From Trueperaceae bacterium (GTDB lineage Bacteria; Deinococcota; Deinococci; Deinococcales; Trueperaceae), in NCBI GenBank assembly GCA_036381595.1, contig DASVCN010000005.1, forward strand, positions 1 through 64,000: 64,000 nt of DNA, given 5' to 3'. Below are positions 16,330-24,919 of this stretch, piece by piece; position 1 is the stretch's first letter, and the number at the start of each line of letters is the position of its first letter. Below the pieces are notes generated by a model. That model saw only the letters and a list, made by a program, of their open reading frames with translations. It was not told the origin of the DNA and did no database searches. A program made the position numbers and the translations under genes.

Positions 16330-17795
16330 GGAAGCTCGGGTCGCGAGCGCCACAGGTTGCGACGCGGCAACCGCCACCAGTCGACGGTGAAGACGACGAA
16401 GACGGTCACCACCTCTAGCCGTCCCGCGTACATCTCGAAGATGAGCAGCGCCCTCCCCAGCGGGTGGATCTCGGTGAAGTTGAGCATCGGGCCCACTCTC
16501 GCCAGGCCCGGTCCGATGTTCCCCAGGCAGGCGATGCTCGCGGTGAAGGCCGTGATGAAATCGCTTCCCAGAACCACCAGGATGGCGGTGCCCACCGCGA
16601 ACAGGAGCACGTAGAGCGTGATGAAGGCCGCTACCGCCCGCAGTACCTCTTCGGGCACCGCCCGGCGACCGAGCCGCACTGGCAGCACCGCCCGTGGATG
16701 GAGGGCCCTCTGCACCTCGCGGCCGGTATGACGCAGCAGGATGAGCCACCGGACGACCTTTACCCCGCCGGCTGCGCTGCCGGCGCTGCCGCCGATGAAC
16801 ATCAGCATCAGCAGGATCATCTGCGCCTGCTGCGGCCAGAGGGCGAAGTCGGCGGAGGCGAAACCAGTCGTGGTAACTATCGATAGCGCCTGGAACGACG
16901 CGTGGCGGATGGCCCCGAACAGGTCGTAACTGCCCAGCAGGAAGAGGGTGAGCAGGGCGGTCGAGACCAGGACGATCGCCGTGTAGGCGCGGAACTCGGC
17001 GTCTCTGCCGAGGAGCCGTGGTTTGCCTGTGAGCACACGGTACTGGAGGGCGAAGTTGGCTCCAGCGAGGAACATGAACACGACAGCGACCCAATCGACG
17101 GCGCCACCCGCCAACCCTTCGAAGGAGAGCGGATCGGTCGAGAAGCCGCCGGCCGCCAGTGTGGCGAAAGCGTGGGCGATCGCCTCGAAGGGCGTCATCC
17201 CCGCGAGCCAGTAGGCGACGATGCAGGCTATCGTGAGCCCCGCGTAGATGACGAGCAGGTTGTTGGCCGTGTTCCGCAGGCGCGGGGTAAGCCGGTCCTC
17301 CGTCGGTCCCGGAGCCTCCGTGAAGAAGAGCTGGCGCCCGGCGATCGCCAGTTGCGGGAAGACCGAGATGAAGATGACGATGATCCCGATGCCACCGACC
17401 CAGTGTGTGAGCGCGCGCCACATGAACATGGTGCTGGGGAAGCTTTCGAAGTCGCGGAGGACGGTAGCGCCGGTGGTAGTGAAGCCGCTCATAGACTCGA
17501 AATAGGCGTTGAGCGGGGAGAAGAAACCGGAGTGAACGAAGGGGATGGCGGCCGCGGCGGGGATTATCAGCCAGAGCAGCAGAACCGCCATGAGCGCCTC
17601 CCGGCGGGTGGGCTCGCCCACGGCCGAGCCGAAGCGCCTCAGTGGATAACCGAGGACGACGGACACCAGGGCCGTGTACAGGAAACCAGCGTGAGGTTCA
17701 CTCGCCACGGCTGCATAGGCAGCGAAGAAGAGCGCGGCGAGGGCGAGTGCGACAAGGCCCGAACCGACGACGTAGGGGGCGAAGCGTCCACGCAT
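16326..17795 (-). CDS. trkH: TrkH family potassium uptake channel subunit
   Basis: 489 residues with multiple membrane helices arranged as four pore-loop repeats: STTGATV-type loop near SMSGFTTTGATVLRDF (about residues 103-118), TLAAGGFSTDPLSF (about 214-227), VTTTGFASADFALWP (about 312-326) and CLGNIGPGLARVGP. The filter glycines are present in each. It lets K+ (or Na+) enter the cytoplasm and is gated by a TrkA RCK protein, encoded 11 nt upstream in the same direction. Separate from the Ktr-like pair at 29020-31120. Confidence 0.95.
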   Translation of the reverse strand: MRGRFAPYVVGSGLVALALAALFFAAYAAVASEPHAGFLYTALVSVVLGYPLRRFGSAVGEPTRREALMAVLLLWLIIPAAAAIPFVHSGFFSPLNAYFESMSGFTTTGATVLRDFESFPSTMFMWRALTHWVGGIGIIVIFISVFPQLAIAGRQLFFTEAPGPTEDRLTPRLRNTANNLLVIYAGLTIACIVAYWLAGMTPFEAIAHAFATLAAGGFSTDPLSFEGLAGGAVDWVAVVFMFLAGANFALQYRVLTGKPRLLGRDAEFRAYTAIVLVSTALLTLFLLGSYDLFGAIRHASFQALSIVTTTGFASADFALWPQQAQMILLMLMFIGGSAGSAAGGVKVVRWLILLRHTGREVQRALHPRAVLPVRLGRRAVPEEVLRAVAAFITLYVLLFAVGTAILVVLGSDFITAFTASIACLGNIGPGLARVGPMLNFTEIHPLGRALLIFEMYAGRLEVVTVFVVFTVDWWRLPRRNLWRSRPELP

Positions 17796-17806
17796 TCAGA
17801 GTCGGC

Positions 17807-19153
17807 TCAAGCTACCGGCACCCGTTTGCGGCCGATCCAGGTCTCCACGGCCTCGACGTTGTCGGGAGTGGTGACGATGAAGAGGTGATCGCCGTTCCTG
17901 ATGACGGTGTTGCCGTTGGGGATCAGCACCTGCCCGTCCCGCCTGAGCGCGCCGATCAGCGAACGCTTCGGCGTTCCGAGCTCGGCCAGACGCCCGCTCC
18001 GGGCGTCGGCCGGGTACTCGACTTCCATGACCTCGGCCCGGTCCTCGATCGAAGCCAGGTGGTCGACGTCGTCGACGTGGAGCCAATTGAGGACCTCCTG
18101 GACGGCTGCGCTGCGCGGCGTGAGGGGAACGTCGATGCCCACCCGTTCGAAGAGCCTGCGGTTCTTGGCCCGGCCCACTCTCGTCACGACCTTCGGGATG
18201 CCCAACTGCTTGGCCAGCAGCGAAACGAGGAGGTTCTTGCCGTCGTCGCTCGTTACTGCCACCATCACGTCGGCGTCCTCGACCCGCTCCTGCTCGAGCA
18301 GTTCGAGGTCCGAACCGTCCCCCTTGAGGACGGTCACTCCGGGCAGCCAGTAAGCAAGCTTCTCGCAGCGTGCTTCGTCCTGTTCGATGACGGTGATGTG
18401 GGCCCGTTCCTCCTGTAGTTGTTGAGCGACCATGAAACCGACGTTGCCGCCACCTACTATGGCCACGAACATCTGCCGCTTGCGGCGGGCGAACTTCGCT
18501 TCCAGCCGCCGCATGCTCTCGGTCGACCCCATGAACACGACCTTGTCGCCGGGGCAGAGGACCGTGTCGCCCGACGGCACTATGAACTTCTCGTTGCGGA
18601 TCGAGCCGACCACGAGGACGCTCTCGGGCATGCGCGTTTCGTTGAGCGTCTGCCCCACGAACGGGTCGCCCTCCTCCATCCGGTACTCGAGCATCTTGAT
18701 CAGACCGCCCGCGAAGACGGCGCTGTCCACTGCCCTGGGCACACGCACGATGTCGACGATCTGGTTCGCCAGGGTCCGCTGAGGCCAGAGGACCCTGTCG
18801 ATCGCCGTAGCGACCGAGGCGACCGCGTTGCGGCCCTTGAAGGCGTCGATGTAGCGTTGGCGGGTGACGAAGGCGAGCGTCTTCTTGGCGCCCAGGCCCT
18901 TCGCCGCGAGGCATGAGAGGACGTTGATGTCGTCGTTGTCGGTGCAGGCGATGAACGCGTCGGCGTGCTCCACCCCGGCGTCTCGCAGGTCATCCGGGTC
19001 GGTGCCGTTGCCCCGCACGAACTGAACGTCCATCGTGTCGAAGCTGGTAGCCCTCTCTTCGTCCGCCTCGATGATGGTCACGTTGTGCTCGCGGTAGAGC
19101 GCCTCCGCGATCCTCGAACCGATCTCGCCACCGCCTACGACGAAGACGTTCAT
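17807..19153 (-). CDS. trkA: TrkA, Trk potassium uptake regulatory protein
   Basis: 448 residues with two tandem RCK units, the standard TrkA plan. Nucleotide-binding Rossmann motifs are FVVGGGEIGSRIAEAL (about residues 4-19) and VAIVGGGNVGFMVAQQL (about 235-251), each with a C-terminal TrkA_C domain, the second ending RNGDHLFIVTTPDNVEAVE. It binds NAD(H)/ATP-type ligands on the cytoplasmic face of TrkH and controls opening. The gene is preceded by a TATGCT box 6 nt before ATG and followed closely by trkH. Confidence 0.96.
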   Translation of the reverse strand: MNVFVVGGGEIGSRIAEALYREHNVTIIEADEERATSFDTMDVQFVRGNGTDPDDLRDAGVEHADAFIACTDNDDINVLSCLAAKGLGAKKTLAFVTRQRYIDAFKGRNAVASVATAIDRVLWPQRTLANQIVDIVRVPRAVDSAVFAGGLIKMLEYRMEEGDPFVGQTLNETRMPESVLVVGSIRNEKFIVPSGDTVLCPGDKVVFMGSTESMRRLEAKFARRKRQMFVAIVGGGNVGFMVAQQLQEERAHITVIEQDEARCEKLAYWLPGVTVLKGDGSDLELLEQERVEDADVMVAVTSDDGKNLLVSLLAKQLGIPKVVTRVGRAKNRRLFERVGIDVPLTPRSAAVQEVLNWLHVDDVDHLASIEDRAEVMEVEYPADARSGRLAELGTPKRSLIGALRRDGQVLIPNGNTVIRNGDHLFIVTTPDNVEAVETWIGRKRVPVA

Positions 19154-19159
19154 GGCGCA

Positions 19160-19165
19160 AGCATA
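19160..19165 (-). promoter_or_regulatory. -10 box TATGCT, leaderless trkA start
   Basis: Reverse-strand TATGCT, 6 nt before the trkA ATG at 19153. Confidence 0.5.
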
Positions 19166-19178
19166 CCCATACCGCTGC

Positions 19179-20699
19179 TCATCGCGAGGATACCCTCACC
19201 ACTATCGCCGTGACGATCCAGACGGCCAGCAGCGGCATGAGCAGGTGGCCGAAGCGCACCCACGGAGTCTCACCGTCGAGCAGCGCGAACTGCGCCGCCA
19301 TAACCGCCCTGGTCCCCCGCTCGAGCTGTTCGACCGTGCGTCCCAACGGATCCACTACGCCGGTTATGCCGTCGTTGCCGGCTCTCAGCAGGTAACGGCG
19401 GTTCTCGATCGCCCGCATGCGCCCCATCGCGTAGTGCTGCTGCGCCCCGTCGCCCCTGGCGAACCAGGAGTCGTTGGTGATGTTGACGAGCAACCTGGCT
19501 CCTGCCGCGACCATCGCCCGCTGCACCTGGGGGAATACCGACTCGTAACAGATGTAGGCGGCGAGCGGTCCCAGCGGGCTCGCCAGCGGCTCGAAAGCCG
19601 AACCCTGGGCGGTACCGGGGATCGGCTGCATGCCGAAGAGGCCGAAGACAGCGCGATAGAGGGGTGCGGCGGCGTCGGCAAGAGGGAAGCGCTCGCCGAA
19701 GGGTACCAGGTAGTACTTGTCGTACCGGTCCAGCAGCCTGCCATCGGCGATCGTGTAGGCGCTGTTGTAGGAGGCGCCGTCGACGCTGGCCCGGGCGCCG
19801 ACCAGGAAGACGGCTCCCGGAACGCTCGACTGCACCTGCATCAGCATCTGCCTGCCCCGCTCGCCGTCGAAGCCGGCCAGCACCGCCCCCTCGGGCCAGA
19901 CGACGAGGTCGGGCGGCTGAGCCAACGCCTCCGCACCCTGCCTGCTCAGGCGTGCCTGCAGCTCAACCTCGTCCGACAACCCCATGAGCCGGCCGAACGG
20001 ATCCACGTTCCCCTGCACCAGCAGAGCGGTGTATTCGGGCTCGGGCAGCTGGCGCTCGAGCTTGACCCCGCCGGTCCACCAGGCGAAAGCGAAGACCGCG
20101 GCCGCCGCGAGCGGCGGCACCACCAGGCCGAGGGACCGAGGAGCGCGTCGGGTCCCGTGCCGCCCGGGCACGAAGGGGGCAGCCAGCAGCGCGGCGAGGC
20201 TGGTAGTGAGGAGGCCGAGTCCCCATACTCCCACCGTGTCGGCGAGCTGAGCTATCGGGGTGTCGAGCCAGGCGTAGCCAAGCGTCCCCCAGGGGAAGCC
20301 GAAGTAGCCCTGAGTGCGGGCCCACTCCATCAGTATCCAGAGAGGTGGCAGCAGGAGGAGAGTGAGTCGACCACCACCGCCCGCGACCCGTGCTGCAGCC
20401 GTCACCAGCCCCCAGAACGAGGCGAGGACGAGGAGCATGGGGGGGTAGAGGAGCCAGAAGGAGGAGCCGAAGAAGTCGGGGCCCGCGAACGATGCCGGAA
20501 GCCACAGGATGTAGAGCGTGAAGAAGGGGAGGGCGAAGGCGAACCCCAGCCAGAAGGCGTGGGCGGTACGGTCGCTGCGGGCGACGAACACGAAGAGCGG
20601 CACCAGGGCGAGGAGCAGCGGCCACGAGCCGGTGGGCGGAAGCGCCGCCGACAGGAGGGCGCCGCAGGCGACCGTTATTGACAGCGTCTCCCTCCTCAC
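19179..20699 (-). CDS. lnt: Lnt, apolipoprotein N-acyltransferase
   Basis: 506 residues: six or so N-terminal membrane helices, then a nitrilase-like periplasmic domain (about residues 220-460), then a last helix. The Glu-Lys-Cys triad is visible: E270 in VVWPEGAV, K328 in DRYDKYYLVPFGE and C384 in AYICYESVFP. Lnt adds the third acyl chain to the N-terminal Cys of lipoproteins at the outer face of the inner membrane, using phospholipid. Presence fits a cell with an outer membrane. GTG start overlaps the M20 peptidase stop by 4 nt, so the two are co-transcribed. Confidence 0.95.
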   Translation of the reverse strand: MRRETLSITVACGALLSAALPPTGSWPLLLALVPLFVFVARSDRTAHAFWLGFAFALPFFTLYILWLPASFAGPDFFGSSFWLLYPPMLLVLASFWGLVTAAARVAGGGGRLTLLLLPPLWILMEWARTQGYFGFPWGTLGYAWLDTPIAQLADTVGVWGLGLLTTSLAALLAAPFVPGRHGTRRAPRSLGLVVPPLAAAAVFAFAWWTGGVKLERQLPEPEYTALLVQGNVDPFGRLMGLSDEVELQARLSRQGAEALAQPPDLVVWPEGAVLAGFDGERGRQMLMQVQSSVPGAVFLVGARASVDGASYNSAYTIADGRLLDRYDKYYLVPFGERFPLADAAAPLYRAVFGLFGMQPIPGTAQGSAFEPLASPLGPLAAYICYESVFPQVQRAMVAAGARLLVNITNDSWFARGDGAQQHYAMGRMRAIENRRYLLRAGNDGITGVVDPLGRTVEQLERGTRAVMAAQFALLDGETPWVRFGHLLMPLLAVWIVTAIVVRVSSR

Positions 20700-21829
20700 C
20701 CCCGGCTCGCCTCGGGTTGGAGCAGGGCGGCCAGCAGCGCGACGCGCTCGAGCGTCTCACGTAACCGGATGTGCTCGTTCCTGGCGTGCGAGGCGGCGCC
20801 CGAGGAGCCGAGTCCGTCGAGCGTCGGGATCCCCAGGGCGCTGGTGAAGTTGCCGTCGGAGCCTCCCCCTACGATCGCTCCCTCCAGCTCCAGACCGAGC
20901 TCGCGCAGCCGTTCCTGCGCCTCGTGCCAGAGGCGGGTATTCGCCTCGGTCGGCTCGAGCGGCGGCCTATTTAGGCCACCCTCCACCTCCACCAGGACCC
21001 GCGGATCACGGGGCCGGTAGCGGCGTAACGCCTCGTCGACTCGCTCGTCCTCGCCGGCACGCAGGACCCGAACGTCGAGGATCGCCTGAGCCTGTTCGGC
21101 GATCACGTTGACGACGGTCCCGCCACCGGCGACGGTGACGTTCACGGTCGTGCCCGCTTCACGGTCGCTCAGGTCCTCGGCGTAGAGGAGGAAGTGGGCG
21201 AGTTCCCGGAGCGCGCTCGCACCAGCCTCGGGATCGTTGCCGGCGTGGGCGCTGCGTCCGCCGAAGTTCACTCGGTACGAGGCCACTCCCTTGCGGCCGA
21301 TCTTGATGGCCCCATCGTCGCGGCTGGTCTCGAGCACCAGGACACGGTCGTGAGCTCGAGCGAGCTCCTCGATAGACGGGCGGGAGTGGTGGCTGCCGGA
21401 CTCTTCGTCCGAAGTGATGAGCAGGGTAACGTCGCCCCGCGGCTCGTGTCCCGCGGCGCGAAGCAGGCGCACCGCGTGAACAGCAGCGGCTATCCCCGCC
21501 TTCATGTCGCAGGTTCCGGGTCCGTAGACTACGTTGCCGTCGCGTCTCCACGGCATCCGCTCGAGCGTTCCGAGAGGCCAGACGGTGTCGTAGTGGGCGA
21601 GCAGAAGCGTTCTGGGCCCGCTCCCGCCGGCGATCTTCGCCTCGACTATCTCGCCCGCCTCGTCGCGAGGGTGCCGCTTGACGCTCCAACCGTCACCCTC
21701 GAGCAGGGCGGTCAGATGCTGCGCGAGGGCGTCGCAGGCTTCCTTGTGGGCAGTCGGAGTTTCGAAGCGGACGAGCTCCTCGAGCGTCCTGAGGTACCCG
21801 TTCTCCTGTTCCAAGGCGAGGGTCAGCAT
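20696..21829 (-). CDS. M20 family metallopeptidase (carboxypeptidase G2-like)
   Basis: 377 residues. Zinc ligands and catalytic residues of the M20 family are seen: H79 and D81 in LLLAHYDTVWP, D108 in GPGTCDMKAGIA, catalytic E142 and ligand E143 in TSDEESGS, and a late His in GSSGAASHARNEHI. The DTVWPLGTL and CDMKAG forms resemble glutamate carboxypeptidases of the CPG2 group, which remove C-terminal Glu from peptides or folates. No signal peptide, so cytoplasmic. A dimerisation domain lies between about 185 and 290. Actual substrate is not known. Confidence 0.92.
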   Translation of the reverse strand: MLTLALEQENGYLRTLEELVRFETPTAHKEACDALAQHLTALLEGDGWSVKRHPRDEAGEIVEAKIAGGSGPRTLLLAHYDTVWPLGTLERMPWRRDGNVVYGPGTCDMKAGIAAAVHAVRLLRAAGHEPRGDVTLLITSDEESGSHHSRPSIEELARAHDRVLVLETSRDDGAIKIGRKGVASYRVNFGGRSAHAGNDPEAGASALRELAHFLLYAEDLSDREAGTTVNVTVAGGGTVVNVIAEQAQAILDVRVLRAGEDERVDEALRRYRPRDPRVLVEVEGGLNRPPLEPTEANTRLWHEAQERLRELGLELEGAIVGGGSDGNFTSALGIPTLDGLGSSGAASHARNEHIRLRETLERVALLAALLQPEASRG

Positions 21830-21835
21830 CGGCCC

Positions 21836-21841
21836 ATGCTA
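21836..21841 (-). promoter_or_regulatory. -10 box TAGCAT, leaderless M20 peptidase start
   Basis: Reverse-strand TAGCAT, 6 nt before the ATG at 21829; probably drives the M20-lnt pair. Confidence 0.5.
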
Positions 21842-21878
21842 ACCGGCAAGCGGTGACGCCAGGCGTCCTGCCGCCGCT

Positions 21879-22217
21879 TCAGCGTGTCGCTTGCGGCTCC
21901 TCTTCGGCGCCCGCCCAGCGCCTGCGCCAGAGCTCCTCGGCCAATCGGCGGACGCTTGGTTCGAGGGTCGTGCGGGCGTACGAGTAGCCCCAGCGCAGAT
22001 CCGCCAGAGCCGCTTCCCCATCCGTCTCCCGGGCGATCTGGTAGCGCGACAGGTAGACCTGCGCCAGCAGAACGTCCCGCATGCGCTGCGGCTTTACGGC
22101 GTGCAGGTCACGCAGAGCCTGGTCGAACGCCTGCAGGGCGCCGCGGACATCCCCGCGTTCCGCGAGGGTCCTGCCATTCTTGTAGTGCCTGGCGGCGTCG
22201 TAGAGGAGTTCACGCAT
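21879..22217 (-). CDS. Small TPR-like helical protein, unknown function
   Basis: 112 residues from ATG 22217, chosen because TATACT lies 11 nt upstream on the same strand; a GTG at 22265 would add 16 basic residues. The chain is all-alpha and looks like about two tetratricopeptide-type helix pairs: AARHYKNGRTLAERGDVRGALQAF (about residues 8-31) and LLAQVYLSRYQIARETDGEAALADL, ending in an Arg/Glu-rich tail. No signal peptide or membrane segment, so probably a cytoplasmic protein-protein adaptor. I do not recognise a named family. The next gene upstream (22305) also ends in TPR-like helices and may be functionally linked. Confidence 0.65.
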   Translation of the reverse strand: MRELLYDAARHYKNGRTLAERGDVRGALQAFDQALRDLHAVKPQRMRDVLLAQVYLSRYQIARETDGEAALADLRWGYSYARTTLEPSVRRLAEELWRRRWAGAEEEPQATR

Positions 22218-22228
22218 CGCTTGGCGGG

Positions 22229-22234
22229 AGTATA
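22229..22234 (-). promoter_or_regulatory. -10 box TATACT before the small TPR-like gene
   Basis: Reverse-strand TATACT 11 nt before ATG 22217, implying a leader of only about 5 nt and supporting that start. Confidence 0.45.
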
Positions 22235-22304
22235 TCGCGCGTTGACGCGTTTTTCGGTCGCTCACAACGGCGCCCGCCGGGATCGGTGCCGGTCGAACCC
22301 TCGT

Positions 22305-23294
22305 TCAGGCGGGTGAGAAGGGACGTTCCATACCGGCCCGAGCCGCATCGACGGCCTCCTGCGGAGCATAGTCGAGCGCCAGTACCCCCCGGTAGGCGCG
22401 TACGGCGTCGTCGCGCCGGCCTGCCAGGTCGCGCAGCTGACCCAGCCGCGCCAGCAGGTAACCGGGGAGGAAGTAGGGGGAACTGAAGTCGCCGCGGCTC
22501 GCCCCCTCGAGCAGTTCCAGCGCCTCGAACCCGTGTCCGTTGGCGAGCAGGATGTTGGCTTCGTGGTAGCGAGCCTCGGCCCCGTCGAGCTCCCGAAGCT
22601 GAGCGAGCAGCCGTTCGGGGTCCGGCACCTCGGAACGGAAGGCGAAGTCCAGCAGCGAACGCTCCCGCGAGTCGGGGGTGAGCGCCGGCGCGGAGGGAGC
22701 CACGAGTGTCGCGCTCGAACCGGCCAGTGCGTCGCTGAGGAACGGGAGCGTATCGACAGGCACGAGCAGAGCGACCCGTTCGAACTCCAGGTCGAGGATC
22801 CGGTCGGCGATGACGCGGCACCGTTCGCGCAGCCAGCCCGAAGCGGGACCGTCCTCGAACGCCTCCTCGCGCGTCTCCTGGTAGCGCCGCAGATGGGGCA
22901 GCAGCGCTTCCTGGATGCGGTCGAGGCTGAGCGGTTCCTGGAGCAGGCGCGAGACCGGCTCGAGCAGCGCGTCCACCTGGGCCAGGCGCTGCCGCATCTC
23001 CGGGTAGGGCTCCAGGTAACGCCGGAAGTCCTCCTCGGCACCGGGCTCGGAGCTGGCTTCGCCGACCTCGAGGAGAGGTACGCCCCTGCGGCGGGCCCAC
23101 GGCGCGACCGCCAACGGCAGGGCGACCTCGGGAGTATCCTGCCAGCGCAGGTCCGCGAGGTCACCGGCGAGCAGGGCCGGGGTGGCGAGCGCCTGAGGCT
23201 CCCATCCCGCGACCAGATCGCGTACGCTCACCGCGTTGTAGGCGGGGCTGCGCAGGTGGAAGGGCCCGATGAGGGGCACGAGAGCCAACTCCAT
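22305..23294 (-). CDS. Conserved-looking protein with C-terminal TPR-like helices, unknown function
   Basis: 329 residues from ATG 23294; a TACGAT box 6 nt upstream favours this over a start 8 codons earlier. The N-terminus (MELALVPLIGPFHLRSPAYNAV) and middle are mixed alpha/beta with WEPQALATPALLAGDLADLRW, followed by long amphipathic helices and a C-terminal pair of TPR-like helices (FLPGYLLARLGQLRDLAGRRDDAVRAY). No signal peptide or membrane span. Codon use and GC are like the neighbours, so it is probably an old lineage gene rather than a recent import. No family recognised; function unknown. Confidence 0.7.
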   Translation of the reverse strand: MELALVPLIGPFHLRSPAYNAVSVRDLVAGWEPQALATPALLAGDLADLRWQDTPEVALPLAVAPWARRRGVPLLEVGEASSEPGAEEDFRRYLEPYPEMRQRLAQVDALLEPVSRLLQEPLSLDRIQEALLPHLRRYQETREEAFEDGPASGWLRERCRVIADRILDLEFERVALLVPVDTLPFLSDALAGSSATLVAPSAPALTPDSRERSLLDFAFRSEVPDPERLLAQLRELDGAEARYHEANILLANGHGFEALELLEGASRGDFSSPYFLPGYLLARLGQLRDLAGRRDDAVRAYRGVLALDYAPQEAVDAARAGMERPFSPA

Positions 23295-23300
23295 CCCCGC

Positions 23301-23306
23301 ATCGTA
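23301..23306 (-). promoter_or_regulatory. -10 box TACGAT, leaderless start of gene at 23294
   Basis: Reverse-strand TACGAT 6 nt before ATG 23294. Confidence 0.4.
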
Positions 23307-23458
23307 TCTCCCGCCCAACGTCGGGGCTGCCTCTCCACGCCGAACAGTTCAGCAGTCTTTAACCCGCCCTGGATAGAATCGCGCAGTCGTTCGTCCGGTG
23401 CGCGAAACGCAGATCAGAGCCGGCAGCCGCGAGTCGAACGAGCAGAGAGTTGAGGCAG

Positions 23459-24907
23459 ATGTTCGAACGAAATACTCCCGGTTGGCGGGTAGACGCCAAA
23501 TGGTTGAGCGGAATCCTCCTGGTACTGACACTCGTCGTTTTCGTGCCGTTGCTTGGCCTGAGCCAGCTCACGGCGCGGGAGCGTGCCCTGCCGCTGCTCG
23601 AGGGGATACTGCGACTCACGCTCATGCCCCCCGGCAGCGAGGGGGTCGTGGAGGCGGTACGCGAAGAGGTGGGCTACAGGCCCGGTGAACCGCTCGAGGT
23701 GCTCCCCGGAACAGGCGTTGTCATCGGGCCGGACGAGATCGCCCAGGCGAGCGCCCCGGTTGCCGCCAGGCTGATCGCCCAGGCGCTGAGCGTTCAAGTG
23801 ATCGAGGAGGGTGCGCCGGCCGTCGTCGAACGGCTCTCGGGCAGCCCCATCGCCGAGCAGTTCGCGCGTGCCCTCGACGGCAGCGCCCGTGACCTGGTGA
23901 GGGCTTCGTTGCTGTCGGCGCTGATGCCATCCGGACTGGACAACGGCAGCCGCCTGGCCAACTGGCCCCTGCAGGCCCAGCGGAACCCTGGCGAGCCGGT
24001 ACAGCCCGTCGTAGGGGTGTTCGTCCGCATCCCTCCCGCCGAGCTGCGGTCGCTCAACGAGCGGCAGATCGGTGAGCGGGTCGTCGTCGAACTGGCCGAC
24101 ATCCTCATGGCGAGCGGGCTCGAGGCAGCCCGCGAGCAGGTGACAAACGTCAACCTCACCGCCCGCCTCACCGAAAGCGCTACCGGCGCAGCCCGGGAGC
24201 GACTCGAGGAACTCTTCGGGACCATGCTCGTGGCCCGCCACGAGGAGATCGGCGAGCGCCTCGAGCAGGCACGTGCCGCGATCCAAGCGCAGGTCAGCGG
24301 CAGCGATCAACCCGATCTGGGCGTGGTTCGCTCCGAGGAACTCGCCGGCCTCACGCCGGAGAGCGCGAACGCCCTCGTCATCGGCCGGCTCGCCGAGCGC
24401 GCCTACGAGGGTGGGAGCGAGGCCGTGCTCGCCGCCATCGAGGAGAGCGAGCAGAGTGAGCGGCTCGCTTCGGTCGCTGGTCTGATGGACGCGCTCTCGC
24501 GGCAGGCCCATGCGAGGTACCTGCGGAACACCTGGCTTGCCGGACTACTGGCCATCCTCCTGCTGGCTGCTCTCGTGACCACCAGTCGTGGTTGGGGCAG
24601 GCTCGCCAACCCTGGCCTGGCCCTGATCGTAGCGGCCTCGGGAGGGGCCCTGCTCTCGCTGAGGCTCGCACAGATCACCTCCTCGGCCGGATCGAGCGGC
24701 CTGCCCACCAGCATCCAGGCCCAAGGCGTCTTCGGCTACCTCCTCCAGCTGGCCGGATACGCGGGCGCCAGCCTGCCGGCCGGCGGCGTCGAACTCATGC
24801 TGCGGAACCACCTGGCGTTGCTAGTGATCGGGGGCGCCCTGGTCGTTTCGAGCGTCCTGCTCCGCTTCATGGGCGGCATCCGACCGAGGCGGAGGTCGTT
24901 CATCTGA
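23459..24907 (+). CDS. Membrane protein with large extracytoplasmic helical domain, unknown function
   Basis: 482 residues from ATG 23459 (GAGG just upstream; a TTG three codons earlier is possible). One N-terminal membrane helix (about residues 17-37), a long non-membrane domain (about 40-355) that is rich in Ala, Glu and Arg and mostly helical, then about three C-terminal helices (LAGLLAILLLAALVT, LALIVAASGGALLSL, LALLVIGGALVVSSVLLRF) and a basic tail. The topology puts the large domain outside the inner membrane. No catalytic motif is evident and I recognise no family. It diverges from the unknown gene at 22305 and converges with the GH13 gene 12 nt away. Confidence 0.75.
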   Translation: MFERNTPGWRVDAKWLSGILLVLTLVVFVPLLGLSQLTARERALPLLEGILRLTLMPPGSEGVVEAVREEVGYRPGEPLEVLPGTGVVIGPDEIAQASAPVAARLIAQALSVQVIEEGAPAVVERLSGSPIAEQFARALDGSARDLVRASLLSALMPSGLDNGSRLANWPLQAQRNPGEPVQPVVGVFVRIPPAELRSLNERQIGERVVVELADILMASGLEAAREQVTNVNLTARLTESATGAARERLEELFGTMLVARHEEIGERLEQARAAIQAQVSGSDQPDLGVVRSEELAGLTPESANALVIGRLAERAYEGGSEAVLAAIEESEQSERLASVAGLMDALSRQAHARYLRNTWLAGLLAILLLAALVTTSRGWGRLANPGLALIVAASGGALLSLRLAQITSSAGSSGLPTSIQAQGVFGYLLQLAGYAGASLPAGGVELMLRNHLALLVIGGALVVSSVLLRFMGGIRPRRRSFI

Positions 24908-24919
24908 GGAAGGACCACC

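Noticed and set aside
15343-17421. 692-codon reverse frame spanning the MBL gene and trkH
   Set aside because: Out of phase with trkH on the same strand and opposite the MBL gene; composition is Arg/His/Pro-rich without domains.
19152-20681. 509-codon forward frame opposite lnt
   Set aside because: Lnt has a full catalytic triad on the other strand; this frame is a Gln/Glu/Arg-rich shadow.
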